Positions 37,505 to 48,620 of a stretch of DNA of 64,000 nucleotides are shown here, piece after piece (position 1 is the first letter of the stretch; each line of letters starts with the position of its first letter). The stretch spans positions 232,084 through 296,083 of the forward strand of contig NZ_JAFKJN010000007.1 in assembly GCF_017305915.1 (NCBI RefSeq). The letters are read 5' to 3'. The position numbers and the translations under genes were made by a program. This DNA is from Reyranella sp. GTDB lineage: Bacteria; Pseudomonadota; Alphaproteobacteria; Reyranellales; Reyranellaceae. The notes under the pieces are model-generated. The model did not search any database and was not told the DNA's origin. It saw only the letters and a program-made list of their open reading frames with translations.

Positions 37505-37542
37505 CATTCGGACCGCGGACCTCCAGGTCCGCGGTCCGAATG
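37505..37542. repeat. Palindromic repeat (GACCGCGG family), copy 2
   Basis: A perfect 38-base palindrome with 18-base arms around CC, between the convergent DUF1178 and EamA genes: arm CATTCGGACCGCGGACCT. It is likely to end transcripts from both sides although it lacks a U-tract. Related copies: 22678-22707 and 54897-54919. Confidence 0.65.
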
Positions 37543-37546
37543 AGCG

Positions 37547-38413
37547 TTAGCGCTTCGCGCCTTTCAGGTTGAGCAGGTTGCCGCCGAGGATCAGCGCGGC
37601 ACCCGCGGCCGTCAGCAGGTCGATGCGCTCGGCATAGACCAGCCAGCCGGTCAGCGCGGCGAGCGGCACGCGCAGGAAATCCATCGGCACCACGATCGTC
37701 GCATCGGCATGCAGCAGCGCCTGCGTCAGGCACCAGTGCGAGTAGGTGCCGCAGAAGCCGATCACCACCAGCCAGCCCCAGACAGAGGCCGACGGCCATT
37801 GCCACAAGGCGATGGCCGGGATCACGCCGAGCGCCGCCTGGATCATCACCATCCAGAACATGATGACGATGACGCGGTCGGTGCGGGTCAGCGACTTCAC
37901 CAGCGTCACCGACATGGCGTAGCCGACCGCCGCCGCGAGGGCGATCAGCTGGCCGCTGCTGACCTCGCCGCCGAACGGCCGCACGATGACGACGACGCCG
38001 ACCAGGCCGAGCACCACGGCGGTGTTCTTCCAGACACCCATGCGCTCGCCGAGGAAGGCGACCGCCAGGATCGCCGTCCAGATCGGCATGGTGAACTCGA
38101 TCGAGATCACCTGGGCCAGCGGGATCAAAGTGAGCGCCAGGAGCCAGCAGCATTGCGCGCCGAAATGGACGATGTTGCGCAGGACATGGCGCTTGAGATT
38201 CGGCGTCTTCATCGTCCGGAAGCCGCCGTCGCGGCGGACCAGCGGATAGAGCAGCACGATGCCCATCAGCGAGCGCAGCTCCATCACCTGGAAGACGCTG
38301 ATGCGGCTCGTCGCTTCGCGGCCCGCCACCGTCATCACGACGATGCAGGCGAGCCACCCTGCCATCCATGCCGCTGCCTTCGGGATGGACGATGACTTGG
38401 CGGCCTCAGCCAC
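37547..38413 (-). CDS. EamA/DMT-family transporter
   Basis: A 288-residue inner-membrane permease with the two-repeat EamA layout and about ten helices (GWLACIVVMTVAGREA, FGAQCCWLLALTLIPLAQVISIEFTMPIWTAILAVAFLGER, then the second repeat IVVPMDFLRVPLAALTGWLVYAER). EamA proteins export metabolites or take up compounds; no substrate is evident. The probable start is GTG at 38413, overlapping the ubiG stop by 8 bases; ATG at 38365 is an alternative that trims the amphipathic N-terminus. Confidence 0.88.
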   Translation of the reverse strand: MAEAAKSSSIPKAAAWMAGWLACIVVMTVAGREATSRISVFQVMELRSLMGIVLLYPLVRRDGGFRTMKTPNLKRHVLRNIVHFGAQCCWLLALTLIPLAQVISIEFTMPIWTAILAVAFLGERMGVWKNTAVVLGLVGVVVIVRPFGGEVSSGQLIALAAAVGYAMSVTLVKSLTRTDRVIVIMFWMVMIQAALGVIPAIALWQWPSASVWGWLVVIGFCGTYSHWCLTQALLHADATIVVPMDFLRVPLAALTGWLVYAERIDLLTAAGAALILGGNLLNLKGAKR

Positions 38414-39170
38414 CGGCCTTGCTGCCGTACAGCATGTAGTTGACGTCGAGGTCGTGCTTGCTGAGCGACCAGTCGCGGCTGAGCGGGCTGTAGACCACGC
38501 CGACGATCTCCTGCGGCTCGACATAGGCGTGCCGCAGGCCACGCACGACCTCGGAGGGCTTCAGGAACTTGCGCCAGTCGTGGGTGCCGCGCGGCAGCCA
38601 GCGCATCACGTACTCGGCACCGGCGATCGCCAGCGCCCAGGCCTTGGCGGTACGATTCAGCGTCGACAGGAACACCAGGCCGCCCGGCTTGGCGAGGCGT
38701 CCGACCGACTGCAGGAACAGATCGACGTCGGCCACGTGCTCGACGATCTCGAGGGCCAGCACGACGTCGAACTGCTGCCCGGCCTCGGCCAGGGCCTCGG
38801 CCGTGGCCTCGCGATAGTCGATGGCGAGGTCCTGTCCGGCCGCGTGCAGCCGGGCGGTCGCGATGTTGCGGTCGGCGGCGTCGATGCCGGTCACCCGGGC
38901 GCCCAGCCGCGCCATCGGCTCGCAGATCAGCCCGCCGCCGCAGCCGATATCGAGCAGGGACAGGCCCTGCAGGGGCGCGCCCGACAGGGCGTCGCGCTGC
39001 CAATGCGCCGCGGCGCGGTCGCGGATGAAGCCCAGGCGGAGCGGGTTAAGTCGATGCAATGGCGCGAACTTGCCGCGCGGGTCCCACCACTCCTCCGCGA
39101 TGCGCGCGAAACGCTCGATCTCCGCCAGATCGACGGTCGAACCCGTCGGGATATGCGCCGATTCAGCCAT
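38406..39170 (-). CDS. ubiG: Ubiquinone biosynthesis O-methyltransferase
   Basis: UbiG performs both O-methylations of ubiquinone synthesis at the membrane. The 254-residue protein has the UbiG N-terminus (VDLAEIERFARIAEEWWDPRGKFAPLHRLNPLRLGFI), SAM motif I LLDIGCGGGLICEPMARLGARVTGID, and the late signature VEPQEIVGVVYSPLSRDWSLSKHDLDVNYM. It is transcribed toward the EamA gene and away from lysC, a typical arrangement. Confidence 0.96.
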   Translation of the reverse strand: MAESAHIPTGSTVDLAEIERFARIAEEWWDPRGKFAPLHRLNPLRLGFIRDRAAAHWQRDALSGAPLQGLSLLDIGCGGGLICEPMARLGARVTGIDAADRNIATARLHAAGQDLAIDYREATAEALAEAGQQFDVVLALEIVEHVADVDLFLQSVGRLAKPGGLVFLSTLNRTAKAWALAIAGAEYVMRWLPRGTHDWRKFLKPSEVVRGLRHAYVEPQEIVGVVYSPLSRDWSLSKHDLDVNYMLYGSKAGG

Positions 39171-39228
39171 GGTCGCCCTTGACCCACTATACGCCCCCGG
39201 TGTCTATACCCCGCTTTCGAGCAGGTCC

Positions 39229-40476
39229 ATGGCGCGCATCGTTCTCAAATTCGGCGGCACTTCGGTCGGCGACACCGATCGCATCAAGAACGTGGCGCGC
39301 AAGGTCAAAGGCGAGGTTGACCGCGGCAACGAGGTCGCCGTCGTTGTCTCGGCCATGTCGGGCGCCACCAACCAGCTGGTCAAATGGGTCAACGACATCG
39401 CGCCGCTGCATGACGCGCGCGAATACGACGTCGTGGTCGCGACCGGCGAGCAGGTCACCATCGGACTGCTGGCGCTCGCCCTGCAGCAGCTCGACGTCAA
39501 CTCGCGCTCCTACACCTCGTGGCAGATCCCGATCAAGACCGACGCCGCTTTCGGCAAGGCGCGCATCCAGGACATCGATACCGGCGCCATGGTGCGGCGC
39601 ATGCAGGAAGGCGAGGTGCCGATCGTGCCGGGTTTCCAGGGCGTGGCGCCGGACGGCCGCATCACCACGCTCGGCCGCGGCGGCTCGGACACCTCGGCGG
39701 TGGCGCTGGCGGCGGCGCTCAAGGCCGACCGCTGCGACATCTACACCGACGTCGACGGCGTCTATACGACCGATCCCCGGATCGTGGAGAAGGCGCAGAA
39801 GATCGACCGGGTCACCTACGAAGAGATGCTCGAGATGGCGTCGCAGGGCTCCAAGGTCCTGCAGACGCGGTCGGTCGAGCTGGCGATGAACCATCATGTG
39901 CGCGTGCAGGTCCTGTCGTCGTTCGACGAGGCCCTGGGCAGCGATCTGCCCGGCACGCTGGTTGTGGACGAGGAAGAGATCATGGCCCAGGGGCTCGAGA
40001 AGTCAGTCGTGAGCGGCATCGCCTTCGCCAAGGACGAGGCCAAGATCACGGTCACCCACGTGCCCGACCGGCCGGGCGTCGCGGCGGCGATCTTCGGCCC
40101 GCTGGCCGAGGCCAACATCAACGTCGACATGATCGTGCAGAACGTGTCGATCGACGGCAGCTCGACCGACATCACCTTCACCGTGCCGCGCGCCGATCTC
40201 GCCCGCGCGGTCGAGCGGCTGGAGAAGGCCAAGACGGAGCTGAAGTTCGCCGAGGCCAAGGCCGACACCAACGTCGCCAAGATCTCGGTGATCGGCGTCG
40301 GCATGCGCAGCCATGCCGGTGTCGCCCTCAAGATGTTCGAGACCCTGGCCGCCAAGGGGATAAACATCCAGGTGATCTCGACCTCGGAGATCAAGGTGAG
40401 CGTCCTGGTCTCGGCCGAGTACACCGAGCTTGCCGTGCGTGCACTGCACGCCGCCTACGAACTCGACGCGGCGTAA
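39229..40476 (+). CDS. lysC: Aspartate kinase
   Basis: Phosphorylates aspartate, opening the pathway to lysine, threonine, methionine and diaminopimelate. The 415-residue protein has the kinase domain (KFGGTSVGDTDRIKNVA, GRGGSDTSAVALAAAL, YTDVDGVYTTDPR) and two ACT domains at the C-terminus (ITVTHVPDRPGVAAAIFGPLAEANIN; ISVIGVGMRSHAGVALKMFETL) that give feedback control by lysine or threonine. ATG at 39229, with AGCAGG upstream. No lysine riboswitch was recognised in the 58-base gap to ubiG. ptsP follows. Confidence 0.97.
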   Translation: MARIVLKFGGTSVGDTDRIKNVARKVKGEVDRGNEVAVVVSAMSGATNQLVKWVNDIAPLHDAREYDVVVATGEQVTIGLLALALQQLDVNSRSYTSWQIPIKTDAAFGKARIQDIDTGAMVRRMQEGEVPIVPGFQGVAPDGRITTLGRGGSDTSAVALAAALKADRCDIYTDVDGVYTTDPRIVEKAQKIDRVTYEEMLEMASQGSKVLQTRSVELAMNHHVRVQVLSSFDEALGSDLPGTLVVDEEEIMAQGLEKSVVSGIAFAKDEAKITVTHVPDRPGVAAAIFGPLAEANINVDMIVQNVSIDGSSTDITFTVPRADLARAVERLEKAKTELKFAEAKADTNVAKISVIGVGMRSHAGVALKMFETLAAKGINIQVISTSEIKVSVLVSAEYTELAVRALHAAYELDAA

Positions 40477-40694
40477 GCCTCGCATAAGCCTACCTTTCAT
40501 AAGGTTCCCTCATGCGGGTGGCGAATTAGCCGGTAGCCCGTTCGGCACCCATCTTGCTATAAGCGGGCCATGCTCGGCCGGCGCCAACATATGACCGCCC
40601 AGAAAGTCCGCCCCTCGGCGGCTTGGCGCGTTTGTGCCTGCATTATCGACCGCAGCTTCGTCGTCATCCGACTCAAGCACCTCGCGGTCTGACC

Positions 40695-42959
40695 ATGGAG
40701 AGAGGGACTCCCCTGGCCGGACCGCGAATGCTCCTCAAGCGGCTCCGGGACACGATGGCGCGTGGTGGTACGCCCGAGGAAACCTTGGGCGAGGTCGTGC
40801 GCCTGGTCGCCAACGAGATGGTGGCCGAGGTGTGCTCGATCTACCTGCTGCGCGCCGGCGAGGTGCTCGAGCTGTTCGCGACACAGGGCCTGAATCCGTC
40901 GGCTGTGCACCGCACCCGGCTGCGGGTCGGCGAGGGCCTGGTCGGCGACATCGCCGCCCACGCGCGGTCGCTGGCGCTCGATGACGCACAGGCCCATCCG
41001 CAATTCGCCTATCGTCCGGAGACGGGTGAAGAGATCTACCACTCGCTTGCCGGCGTGCCGATCGTGCGCGCCGGCCGCGTGCTCGGCGTCCTGGTCGTGC
41101 AGAACCGCACCCGCCGCCAGTACGACGAAGAAGAGATCGAGACGCTGCAGACCATCGCCATGGTGCTGGCGGAGATGGTCGCGGCGCAGCACATCGTCAG
41201 CCCCAACGAGGTGCAGCAGGTCGACGGCCTCGGCCTCCTGCCGTTGCGCATCGACGGCGTGCAGCTCACGCCCGGCGTCGCGATCGGGCACGCCGTGCTG
41301 CACGAGCCGCGCATCGTCATCCAGAAGGTGGTGGCCGAGGACAGTGCCGCCGAGCAGATCCGCTTCGACGAGGCGCTCTCCGCCGTGCGCGACGACGTCG
41401 ACCGCATGCTCGAGGCGCACGACATGCAGTCGGGCGAGCAGCGCGAGATCCTCGAGACCTTTCGCATGTTCGTCGACGACCGCGGCTGGATCGAGCGGGT
41501 CCGCGAGGCGATCGCCTCGGGCCTCACCGCCGAGGCCGCCGTGCAGCGCGCCTTCGACGACGTGCGCGCGCGGCTCGGCCAGTCGACCGATCCCTATATC
41601 CGCGAGCGGCTCTCCGACCTGCAGGATCTCACCAACCGCGTGCAGCTGCGCCTGACCGGCCGCGCCGCGCTCGATCCCAGCAGCCTGCCCGAGGACATGA
41701 TCGTGATCGCGCGCGACATGGGCCCGGCCGAGCTGCTCGACTACGACCGCACCCGGCTGCGCGCGCTGGTGCTCGAGGAAGGCTCGGCGATGAGCCATGT
41801 CACGATCGTGGCGCGCGCGCTCGACATCCCGGTGGTCGGCCGCGCGCCCGACGTGCTGTCGCGCGTCGAGCCGGGCGATCCGATCATCGTCGACGGCGAC
41901 CATGCCCAGGTGCTGGTGCGGCCGGCCGAGGACATCGTCCAGACCATCGATGCCGCGATCGAGGCGCGCGTCGAGCGCCAGCGCAAGTACGCCGCCCTGC
42001 GCGAGTACCCTTCGGCGACGCGCGACCAGGCGCGCGTCGGCTTGCAGATGAACGCGGGCCTCCTGATCGACATGCAGCATCTCGAGGAAACCGGCGCCGA
42101 CGGCGTCGGTCTCTATCGCACCGAGATCCCGTTCATGGTGCGTTCGGAGTTTCCCGACGTCGATGCCCAGGCTTGGCTCTACAGCCGTGTGCTCGATGTC
42201 GCCGACGGCAAGCCGGTGACCTTCCGTACCCTCGATGTCGGCGGCGACAAGGTGCTGCCCTATGTCGGCGCCTTCGGCGACGACAACCCGGCGATGGGCT
42301 GGCGGGCGATCCGCATCGGCCTCGATCGGCCGGCGATGCTGCGCCGGCAGTTGCGGGCGCTGATCCAGGCGGCCAACGGCCGGCCCCTGTCGGTGATGTT
42401 CCCGATGATCGCCGAGGTCGCCGAGCTCACGGGCGCACGCAAGCTGCTCGACCTCGAGCTTGACCGCGCCAAGCGGCGCGGCCTCGCCCTGCCGGAGCGG
42501 CTGCGGGTCGGCGTGATGTTCGAGGTGCCGGCCCTGGCGTGGCAGCTCGACAGTCTACTGCCGTACGTCGACTTCATCTCGGTCGGCACCAACGATTTGT
42601 TGCAATTTTTGTACGCGGCCGACCGCGGGAATACGCGCTTGTCCGGCCGCTACGATTCCTTGTCCCCCGCGCTGCTGCGGCTACTACACTTTGTGGTTGA
42701 GAAGACCCGGCCGGCCGGCGTCGACCTGTCGGTGTGCGGCGAGATGGCGGGCCGTCCGGTCGAGGCGCTGGCGCTGCTGGCGGTCGGCGTGCGCACGCTG
42801 TCGATGGTGCCAGGCGCAATCGGACCGGTGAAGGCCATGGTTCGTTCGCTTGATCTGAACGAAGCGAGCGCATTCCTCGCCTCAGTTTTGACACAGCCGG
42901 ATCGGCCTTTGCGCGAGACGCTGCGATTGTTCGCAGCCGATCATGCGGTCGAAATTTAG
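40695..42959 (+). CDS. ptsP: Phosphoenolpyruvate-protein phosphotransferase, nitrogen PTS enzyme I
   Basis: A 754-residue EI-Ntr. The N-terminal GAF domain (residues about 10-160) senses small molecules; then PEP-utilising N-terminal and swivel domains with the phospho-His in EEGSAMSHVTIVARAL (His368), and the PEP-binding TIM barrel (FRTLDVGGDKVLPY, SVGTNDLLQFLYAADR) ending in the catalytic Cys681 of CGEMAGRP. It phosphorylates NPr in the nitrogen-related PTS, which regulates nitrogen, potassium and storage metabolism. lysC-ptsP linkage is common in alphaproteobacteria. The 218 bases between lysC and ptsP hold no gene I recognise. Confidence 0.96.
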   Translation: MERGTPLAGPRMLLKRLRDTMARGGTPEETLGEVVRLVANEMVAEVCSIYLLRAGEVLELFATQGLNPSAVHRTRLRVGEGLVGDIAAHARSLALDDAQAHPQFAYRPETGEEIYHSLAGVPIVRAGRVLGVLVVQNRTRRQYDEEEIETLQTIAMVLAEMVAAQHIVSPNEVQQVDGLGLLPLRIDGVQLTPGVAIGHAVLHEPRIVIQKVVAEDSAAEQIRFDEALSAVRDDVDRMLEAHDMQSGEQREILETFRMFVDDRGWIERVREAIASGLTAEAAVQRAFDDVRARLGQSTDPYIRERLSDLQDLTNRVQLRLTGRAALDPSSLPEDMIVIARDMGPAELLDYDRTRLRALVLEEGSAMSHVTIVARALDIPVVGRAPDVLSRVEPGDPIIVDGDHAQVLVRPAEDIVQTIDAAIEARVERQRKYAALREYPSATRDQARVGLQMNAGLLIDMQHLEETGADGVGLYRTEIPFMVRSEFPDVDAQAWLYSRVLDVADGKPVTFRTLDVGGDKVLPYVGAFGDDNPAMGWRAIRIGLDRPAMLRRQLRALIQAANGRPLSVMFPMIAEVAELTGARKLLDLELDRAKRRGLALPERLRVGVMFEVPALAWQLDSLLPYVDFISVGTNDLLQFLYAADRGNTRLSGRYDSLSPALLRLLHFVVEKTRPAGVDLSVCGEMAGRPVEALALLAVGVRTLSMVPGAIGPVKAMVRSLDLNEASAFLASVLTQPDRPLRETLRLFAADHAVEI

Positions 42960-43034
42960 CAATTAAAACCGAATCGCTTTTGCTCCTTCAAAAGGCCTCT
43001 GCTAAAACACGATTATTGGCATCAGAGGGGGCTC

Positions 43035-44045
43035 ATGCCGGACCAAGTCGATTGGCGGAGCATGGAGCGTGACGTTTCACCGGGCCGTGCAGTCGGTCGT
43101 TTGTTGAGGGATCAGCGCGCCGCGCGTGATCTTTCCATCGACGACGTCGCCGCGCGCCTTCGCATTCGCGGCCGCTATCTCGAGGCGATCGAACAGGGCC
43201 GGTTCGATCAGCTGCCGGGCGCTGCGTACATTCCGGCGTTCCTGCGCGCCTACGCCAACTTCCTCGGTCTCGATGCCGACAAGGTGATGACCGCGTACCA
43301 GCTCTCCGGCCCGGTGCCGATCGAGCGGCCGGTCACGCTGCCCGCCGATTTCCCGATCGTCGAGAAGCGCGCGCCGGTCGGCCTCGCCGTGCTCACGGTG
43401 CTGCTGGTGATCGGCGCCGGCTACGCGGTGTGGCAGTACATGCCGCGCCAGGAGGCGGTCGTCAGCCAGAAGGTGCCGCCGGTGCCCGATCGCCTGCTCG
43501 CGAACCAGGCGCCTGCGACCCCGCCCGCCGCTCAGCCGGCCGCGCCTGCTATCGAGCAGGCCGCGACACCGCCCGCCGCCCAGCCTGCCGCGCCGCCGGT
43601 CCAGGACGCGCGCACGCCGCCGCCGACGCCGGCGGTTCCGCCCGCCAACGAGATGTGGCCGGCGCCCAAACAGGAGACCGCGGCCAAGCCCGCCAACCCG
43701 ATGCCGGCCGTCAGCTCGGCCCCGGCGCAGCCGCCGGTCGTGATGCCGTCGCCCGGCCAGGCCCAGGCCGCGCAGGCGCCGGTCGTCGAGGCGCCCCGCG
43801 CGGCGCTCGCCCCGAACGCAGTGGCCGTGCAGCCGCTGCCGCCGCAACAGGAAGCCGCGGCGCCGCCGCCCGTTCTGCTGGCGACGCCGGCAGCGGCGTC
43901 GGACACCAGGGTGGTTGCGCGCACCAACAGCTGGATCGAGTTGCGCGGTCCCGCCGGCGACGTCCTGACGCAGACCTATGTCCGCGCCGGCGAAAGCTAC
44001 GTCGTTCCTGCGGGTATCTCCTACCGTCTGATCGACGCCCGCTAG
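43035..44045 (+). CDS. RodZ-like helix-turn-helix membrane protein
   Basis: A 336-residue protein with an N-terminal Xre-type HTH (VGRLLRDQRAARDLSIDDVAARLRIRGRYLEAIEQGRFDQLPGAAYIPAFLRAYANFLGLD), one membrane helix (APVGLAVLTVLLVIGAGYAVW), a long Pro/Ala/Gln-rich periplasmic linker and a C-terminal DUF4115 domain (RTNSWIELRGPAGDVLTQTYVRAGESYVVP). This is the RodZ architecture, which anchors MreB and helps set cell shape. It sits before ispG as in many alphaproteobacteria. ATG at 43035 behind GAGGGG. Confidence 0.9.
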   Translation: MPDQVDWRSMERDVSPGRAVGRLLRDQRAARDLSIDDVAARLRIRGRYLEAIEQGRFDQLPGAAYIPAFLRAYANFLGLDADKVMTAYQLSGPVPIERPVTLPADFPIVEKRAPVGLAVLTVLLVIGAGYAVWQYMPRQEAVVSQKVPPVPDRLLANQAPATPPAAQPAAPAIEQAATPPAAQPAAPPVQDARTPPPTPAVPPANEMWPAPKQETAAKPANPMPAVSSAPAQPPVVMPSPGQAQAAQAPVVEAPRAALAPNAVAVQPLPPQQEAAAPPPVLLATPAAASDTRVVARTNSWIELRGPAGDVLTQTYVRAGESYVVPAGISYRLIDAR

Positions 44046-44097
44046 CCATTTTTCGGTAGCTGGATAAGCGGCGGCACCGCGAGTAGATTGCCGCGCC

Positions 44098-45216
44098 ATG
44101 AGCATTCGCCCCTATCGCGATATCGTGCGCCGCAAGTCGCGGCGGGTCATGGTCGGCTCCGTGCCGGTCGGCGACGGCGCGCCGATCACCGTGCAGACCA
44201 TGACCAACACGCTGACCGCCGACGCCGACGCCACGATCGCGCAGATCAAGCGCTGCGAGGAGGCGGGCGTCGACATCATCCGCGTCTCATGCCCCGACGA
44301 GGACTCGACGGCCGCGCTGCACAGGATCGTCAAGGCGAGCCGCGTGCCGATCGTGGCCGATATCCATTTCCACTATAAGCGCGCCCTCGAGGCGGCCGAC
44401 GCGGGCGCCGCTTGCCTGCGCATCAATCCCGGCAACATCGGCAGCGCCGACCGCGTACGCGAGGTCATCAAGGCGGCCAAGGACCATGGCGTCTCGATGC
44501 GCATCGGCGTCAATGCGGGCTCCCTGGAGAAGGACCTGCTGGAGAAGTACGGCGAGCCCTGCCCGGAGGCGATGGTCGAGAGCGCGCTCGATCATGCGCG
44601 CATCCTGCAGGACCACGACTTCCACGACTTCAAGATCAGCGTGAAGGCGTCCGACGTCTTCCTCGCGGTCGCGGCCTACCAGCAGCTCGCCGACGCCTGC
44701 GACTACCCCTTGCATGTCGGCGTCACCGAGGCGGGCGGCACGCGCACCGGCACGGTGAAGTCCTCGATCGGCATCGGCTCGCTTCTGTGGGCCGGCATCG
44801 GCGACACCATCCGCGTCTCGCTCTCGGCCGAGCCCGAGGAAGAGGTGCGCGTCGGCTTCGAGATGCTGAAGGCGCTCAACCTGCGCCATCGCGGGGTCAA
44901 CATCATCTCCTGCCCGTCCTGCGCGCGCCAGCAGTACGACGTCATCAAGACCGTCGAGGCGCTGGAGAAGCGCGTCGCCCACATCACCACGCCGATGACG
45001 GTGTCGGTGATCGGCTGCGTCGTGAACGGTCCGGGCGAGGCGCGCGAGACCGACATCGGCTTCACCGGCGGAGGCAACGGCACGCACCAGGTCTACATCG
45101 CGGGCGTGCCGCACCACCGGCTGAAGGACGCTGGCATCGTCGATCACCTGGTCGAGCTGATCGAGAGGAAGGCGGCGGAGATCGAGGCCGGGCGACATAA
45201 GATCGCCGCCGAGTAG
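44098..45216 (+). CDS. ispG: 4-hydroxy-3-methylbut-2-en-1-yl diphosphate synthase
   Basis: IspG (GcpE) makes HMBPP from MEcPP in the MEP isoprenoid pathway using a [4Fe-4S] cluster. The 372-residue protein has [48 protein letters not shown], and the cluster Cys motifs [13 protein letters not shown] and [10 protein letters not shown]. The ATG at 44098 follows a weak GATTGCCG region. It lies between rodZ and hisS. Confidence 0.97.
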   Translation: MSIRPYRDIVRRKSRRVMVGSVPVGDGAPITVQTMTNTLTADADATIAQIKRCEEAGVDIIRVSCPDEDSTAALHRIVKASRVPIVADIHFHYKRALEAADAGAACLRINPGNIGSADRVREVIKAAKDHGVSMRIGVNAGSLEKDLLEKYGEPCPEAMVESALDHARILQDHDFHDFKISVKASDVFLAVAAYQQLADACDYPLHVGVTEAGGTRTGTVKSSIGIGSLLWAGIGDTIRVSLSAEPEEEVRVGFEMLKALNLRHRGVNIISCPSCARQQYDVIKTVEALEKRVAHITTPMTVSVIGCVVNGPGEARETDIGFTGGGNGTHQVYIAGVPHHRLKDAGIVDHLVELIERKAAEIEAGRHKIAAE

Positions 45217-45262
45217 CGGTTGGTCCCTTCCTTCTGACGATCTCTCTTCAAGGCTATTTCCC

Positions 45263-46504
<1,242 letters not shown>

Positions 46505-46508
46505 GAAA

Positions 46509-47573
46509 ATGTCTCTTCTTCAGAAACTCGACCAGGTGGTGGCGCGCCACGCCGAGCTGCAGGCGGCGCTGTCCGGCGGCGCCCTCGATTCCCAGAAGTT
46601 CGTGGCGGCGTCCAAGGAGTATTCCGACCTCGGGCCGCTGGTCGACGCGGTCAACGAATGGCGCAAGGCCGAGCAGGAGCTGAAGGACACCGAGGCACTG
46701 GCGGCCGACCCCGACATGCGCGCGATGGCGGAGGAAGAGGCCGTCAACCTCAAGAAGCGGCTGCCCGACCTCGAGCAGGCCGTGAAGCGCATGCTGCTGC
46801 CCAAGGACGCGGCCGACGAGAAGAACGCCATCCTGGAAATCCGCGCCGGCACCGGCGGCGACGAGGCGGCGCTGTTCGCATCGGACCTGTTCCGCATGTA
46901 CCAGCGCTACGCCGCCGAGCACCGCTGGAAGTTCGAGATCATGGAGCTCTCCGACACCGGCATCGGCGGCTACAAGGAGGCGATCGCCACGGTGAGCGGC
47001 AAGGGCGTGTTCGCCCGGCTGAAGTTCGAATCGGGCGTGCACCGCGTGCAGCGCGTGCCCGCGACCGAGGCGTCGGGCCGCATCCATACCTCGGCGGCGA
47101 CGGTGGCGGTGCTGCCGGAGGCCGAGGAGTTCGACATCAAGATTGACGAGAAGGACCTGCGCATCGACGTCTTCCGCGCCTCGGGACCGGGCGGCCAGTC
47201 GGTCAACACCACCGATTCGGCGGTGCGCATCACCCATCTTCCGACCGGCGTCGTGGTCAGCCAGCAGGACGAGAAGAGCCAGCACAAGAACAAGGCCAAG
47301 GCGATGAAGATCCTGCGCGCCCGCCTGTACGACGCCGAGCGCCAGCGCCGCGACGACGCGCGCGCCGCCGACCGCAAGGGCCAGGTCGGCTCGGGCGACC
47401 GCAGCGAGCGCATCCGCACCTACAACTTCCCGCAGAGCCGGGTCACCGACCACCGCATCAACCTCACGCTCTACAACCTCGCCGAGGTGATGGAGGGCCG
47501 CGGGCTGGACGAGATCATCGACGCCCTGATCGCCGACGACGAGGCGTCGCGGCTGGCGGAGCTCGCCGCCTGA
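46509..47573 (+). CDS. prfA: Peptide chain release factor 1
   Basis: RF1 reads UAA and UAG and releases the finished peptide. The 354-residue protein has the GGQ loop ([22 protein letters not shown]), [39 protein letters not shown] and the C-terminal [17 protein letters not shown]. The anticodon-mimicking tripeptide is PAT ([11 protein letters not shown]). ATG at 46509, 4 bases after hisS. The stop overlaps the possible CTG start of prmC. Confidence 0.97.
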   Translation: MSLLQKLDQVVARHAELQAALSGGALDSQKFVAASKEYSDLGPLVDAVNEWRKAEQELKDTEALAADPDMRAMAEEEAVNLKKRLPDLEQAVKRMLLPKDAADEKNAILEIRAGTGGDEAALFASDLFRMYQRYAAEHRWKFEIMELSDTGIGGYKEAIATVSGKGVFARLKFESGVHRVQRVPATEASGRIHTSAATVAVLPEAEEFDIKIDEKDLRIDVFRASGPGGQSVNTTDSAVRITHLPTGVVVSQQDEKSQHKNKAKAMKILRARLYDAERQRRDDARAADRKGQVGSGDRSERIRTYNFPQSRVTDHRINLTLYNLAEVMEGRGLDEIIDALIADDEASRLAELAA

Positions 47574-47605
47574 TCGCCTACGACGCGCTGCTGCGCGACA
47601 CGGCC

Positions 47606-48430
47606 GTGGCGCTGACCGCGGCCGGCATCGACAACGCCCGTTTCGAGGCACGGCTGCTGCTGGCGCAGGCCTCGCGGCTCACCGTCGAGCAGCTCGTGGC
47701 CCGCGGCACCGACGCGGCGCCGGCCGCCATCGTCGAGGCCGTGCGCGTGCTGACGGCGCGGCGGGTGCAGCGCGAGCCGATGGCCTACATCGTGGGCGAA
47801 CGCGAGTTCTGGGGCCTGCCGTTCAAGGTCACACCGGCCGTGCTGGTGCCGCGCCCCGACAGCGAGACGGTGATCGAGGCGGTGCTATCGCTGATGCCCG
47901 ACCGCGACCGCGCCTGGCGCATCCTCGATCTCGGCGTCGGCTCGGGCTGCCTGCTGCTGACCCTGCTGCACGAGTATCCGAAGGCGCGCGGTGTTGGGCT
48001 CGAGGCCTCGCCGCAGGCGATGGCGGTGGCTGAGGAGAATGCGCGGGCCCTCGGCGTCGACGACCGGACGGCGCTGGTTGCCGGCGACTGGCGGCTGCCC
48101 GGCTGGATCGACGCCCTCGGCGGGCCGTTCGACCTGGTGGTATCCAATCCGCCCTACATCGAGAGCGCGGCGGTCGAGCGGCTGATGCCGGAGGTGGCGA
48201 AGTTCGAGCCCCGGCTGGCGCTCGATGGCGGCGCGGACGGGCTCGCGGCCTATCGCGAGATTGCTTCGGCGGGGCCGAAATTGGTCACAGCCGGCGGCTT
48301 TCTCGTCGTCGAAGGAGGGGAGGGGCAAGTCTCTGAAATATCAGCACTTTTCTCCGCTGCCGGCCTGGCGCCGCGGCCGCCCTGGAAGGACCTGGGCGGC
48401 ATCGAAAGGGTCGTCGCCGCCGGCAATTAA
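47606..48430 (+). CDS. prmC: Release factor glutamine methyltransferase
   Basis: PrmC (HemK) methylates the GGQ glutamine of release factors RF1 and RF2. Clear motifs: ILDLGVGSGCLLLTLL (SAM) and SNPPYIES (NPPY), then FEPRLALDGGADGLAAYREI. The GTG at 47606 gives 274 residues but lacks about 12 N-terminal residues ([12 protein letters not shown]) that match the family start; that stretch begins at a CTG at 47570 overlapping the prfA stop (CTGA). I report the GTG as the conservative start; the upstream CTG is plausible. Confidence 0.9.
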   Translation: MALTAAGIDNARFEARLLLAQASRLTVEQLVARGTDAAPAAIVEAVRVLTARRVQREPMAYIVGEREFWGLPFKVTPAVLVPRPDSETVIEAVLSLMPDRDRAWRILDLGVGSGCLLLTLLHEYPKARGVGLEASPQAMAVAEENARALGVDDRTALVAGDWRLPGWIDALGGPFDLVVSNPPYIESAAVERLMPEVAKFEPRLALDGGADGLAAYREIASAGPKLVTAGGFLVVEGGEGQVSEISALFSAAGLAPRPPWKDLGGIERVVAAGN

Positions 48431-48620
48431 CAGGCATTAAACTATTGGCAATCCAGAGGAATGCGACTACGTTCTTGTTGGCCCCTTGGAAGGGGCATGG
48501 CCCGGGATACGGTGTGCCACGGGCCAAATATCCCTCGTAACATTGAGCTGCGACGGCGCCCGGGAGAGGGCAGAGGGTAGTCAAAACAGAACCCGTCCGG
48601 CATGTAACTGGCCCAGGTTA
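48431..48620 (+). other. Leader region with hairpins upstream of the DUF4167 gene
   Basis: No coding frame of note. Two hairpin-forming stretches are visible: GCCCCTTGGAAGGGGC (48482-48497) and a stem TGGCCCG / CGGGCCA at about 48499-48527. The end, CCCAGGTTA before the ATG at 48621, is the likely ribosome-binding region. A structured leader RNA is possible; no known class was recognised. Confidence 0.35.

Noticed and set aside
39171..39228. Lysine riboswitch or attenuator before lysC
   Set aside because: The gap is only 58 bases and has no characteristic structure.
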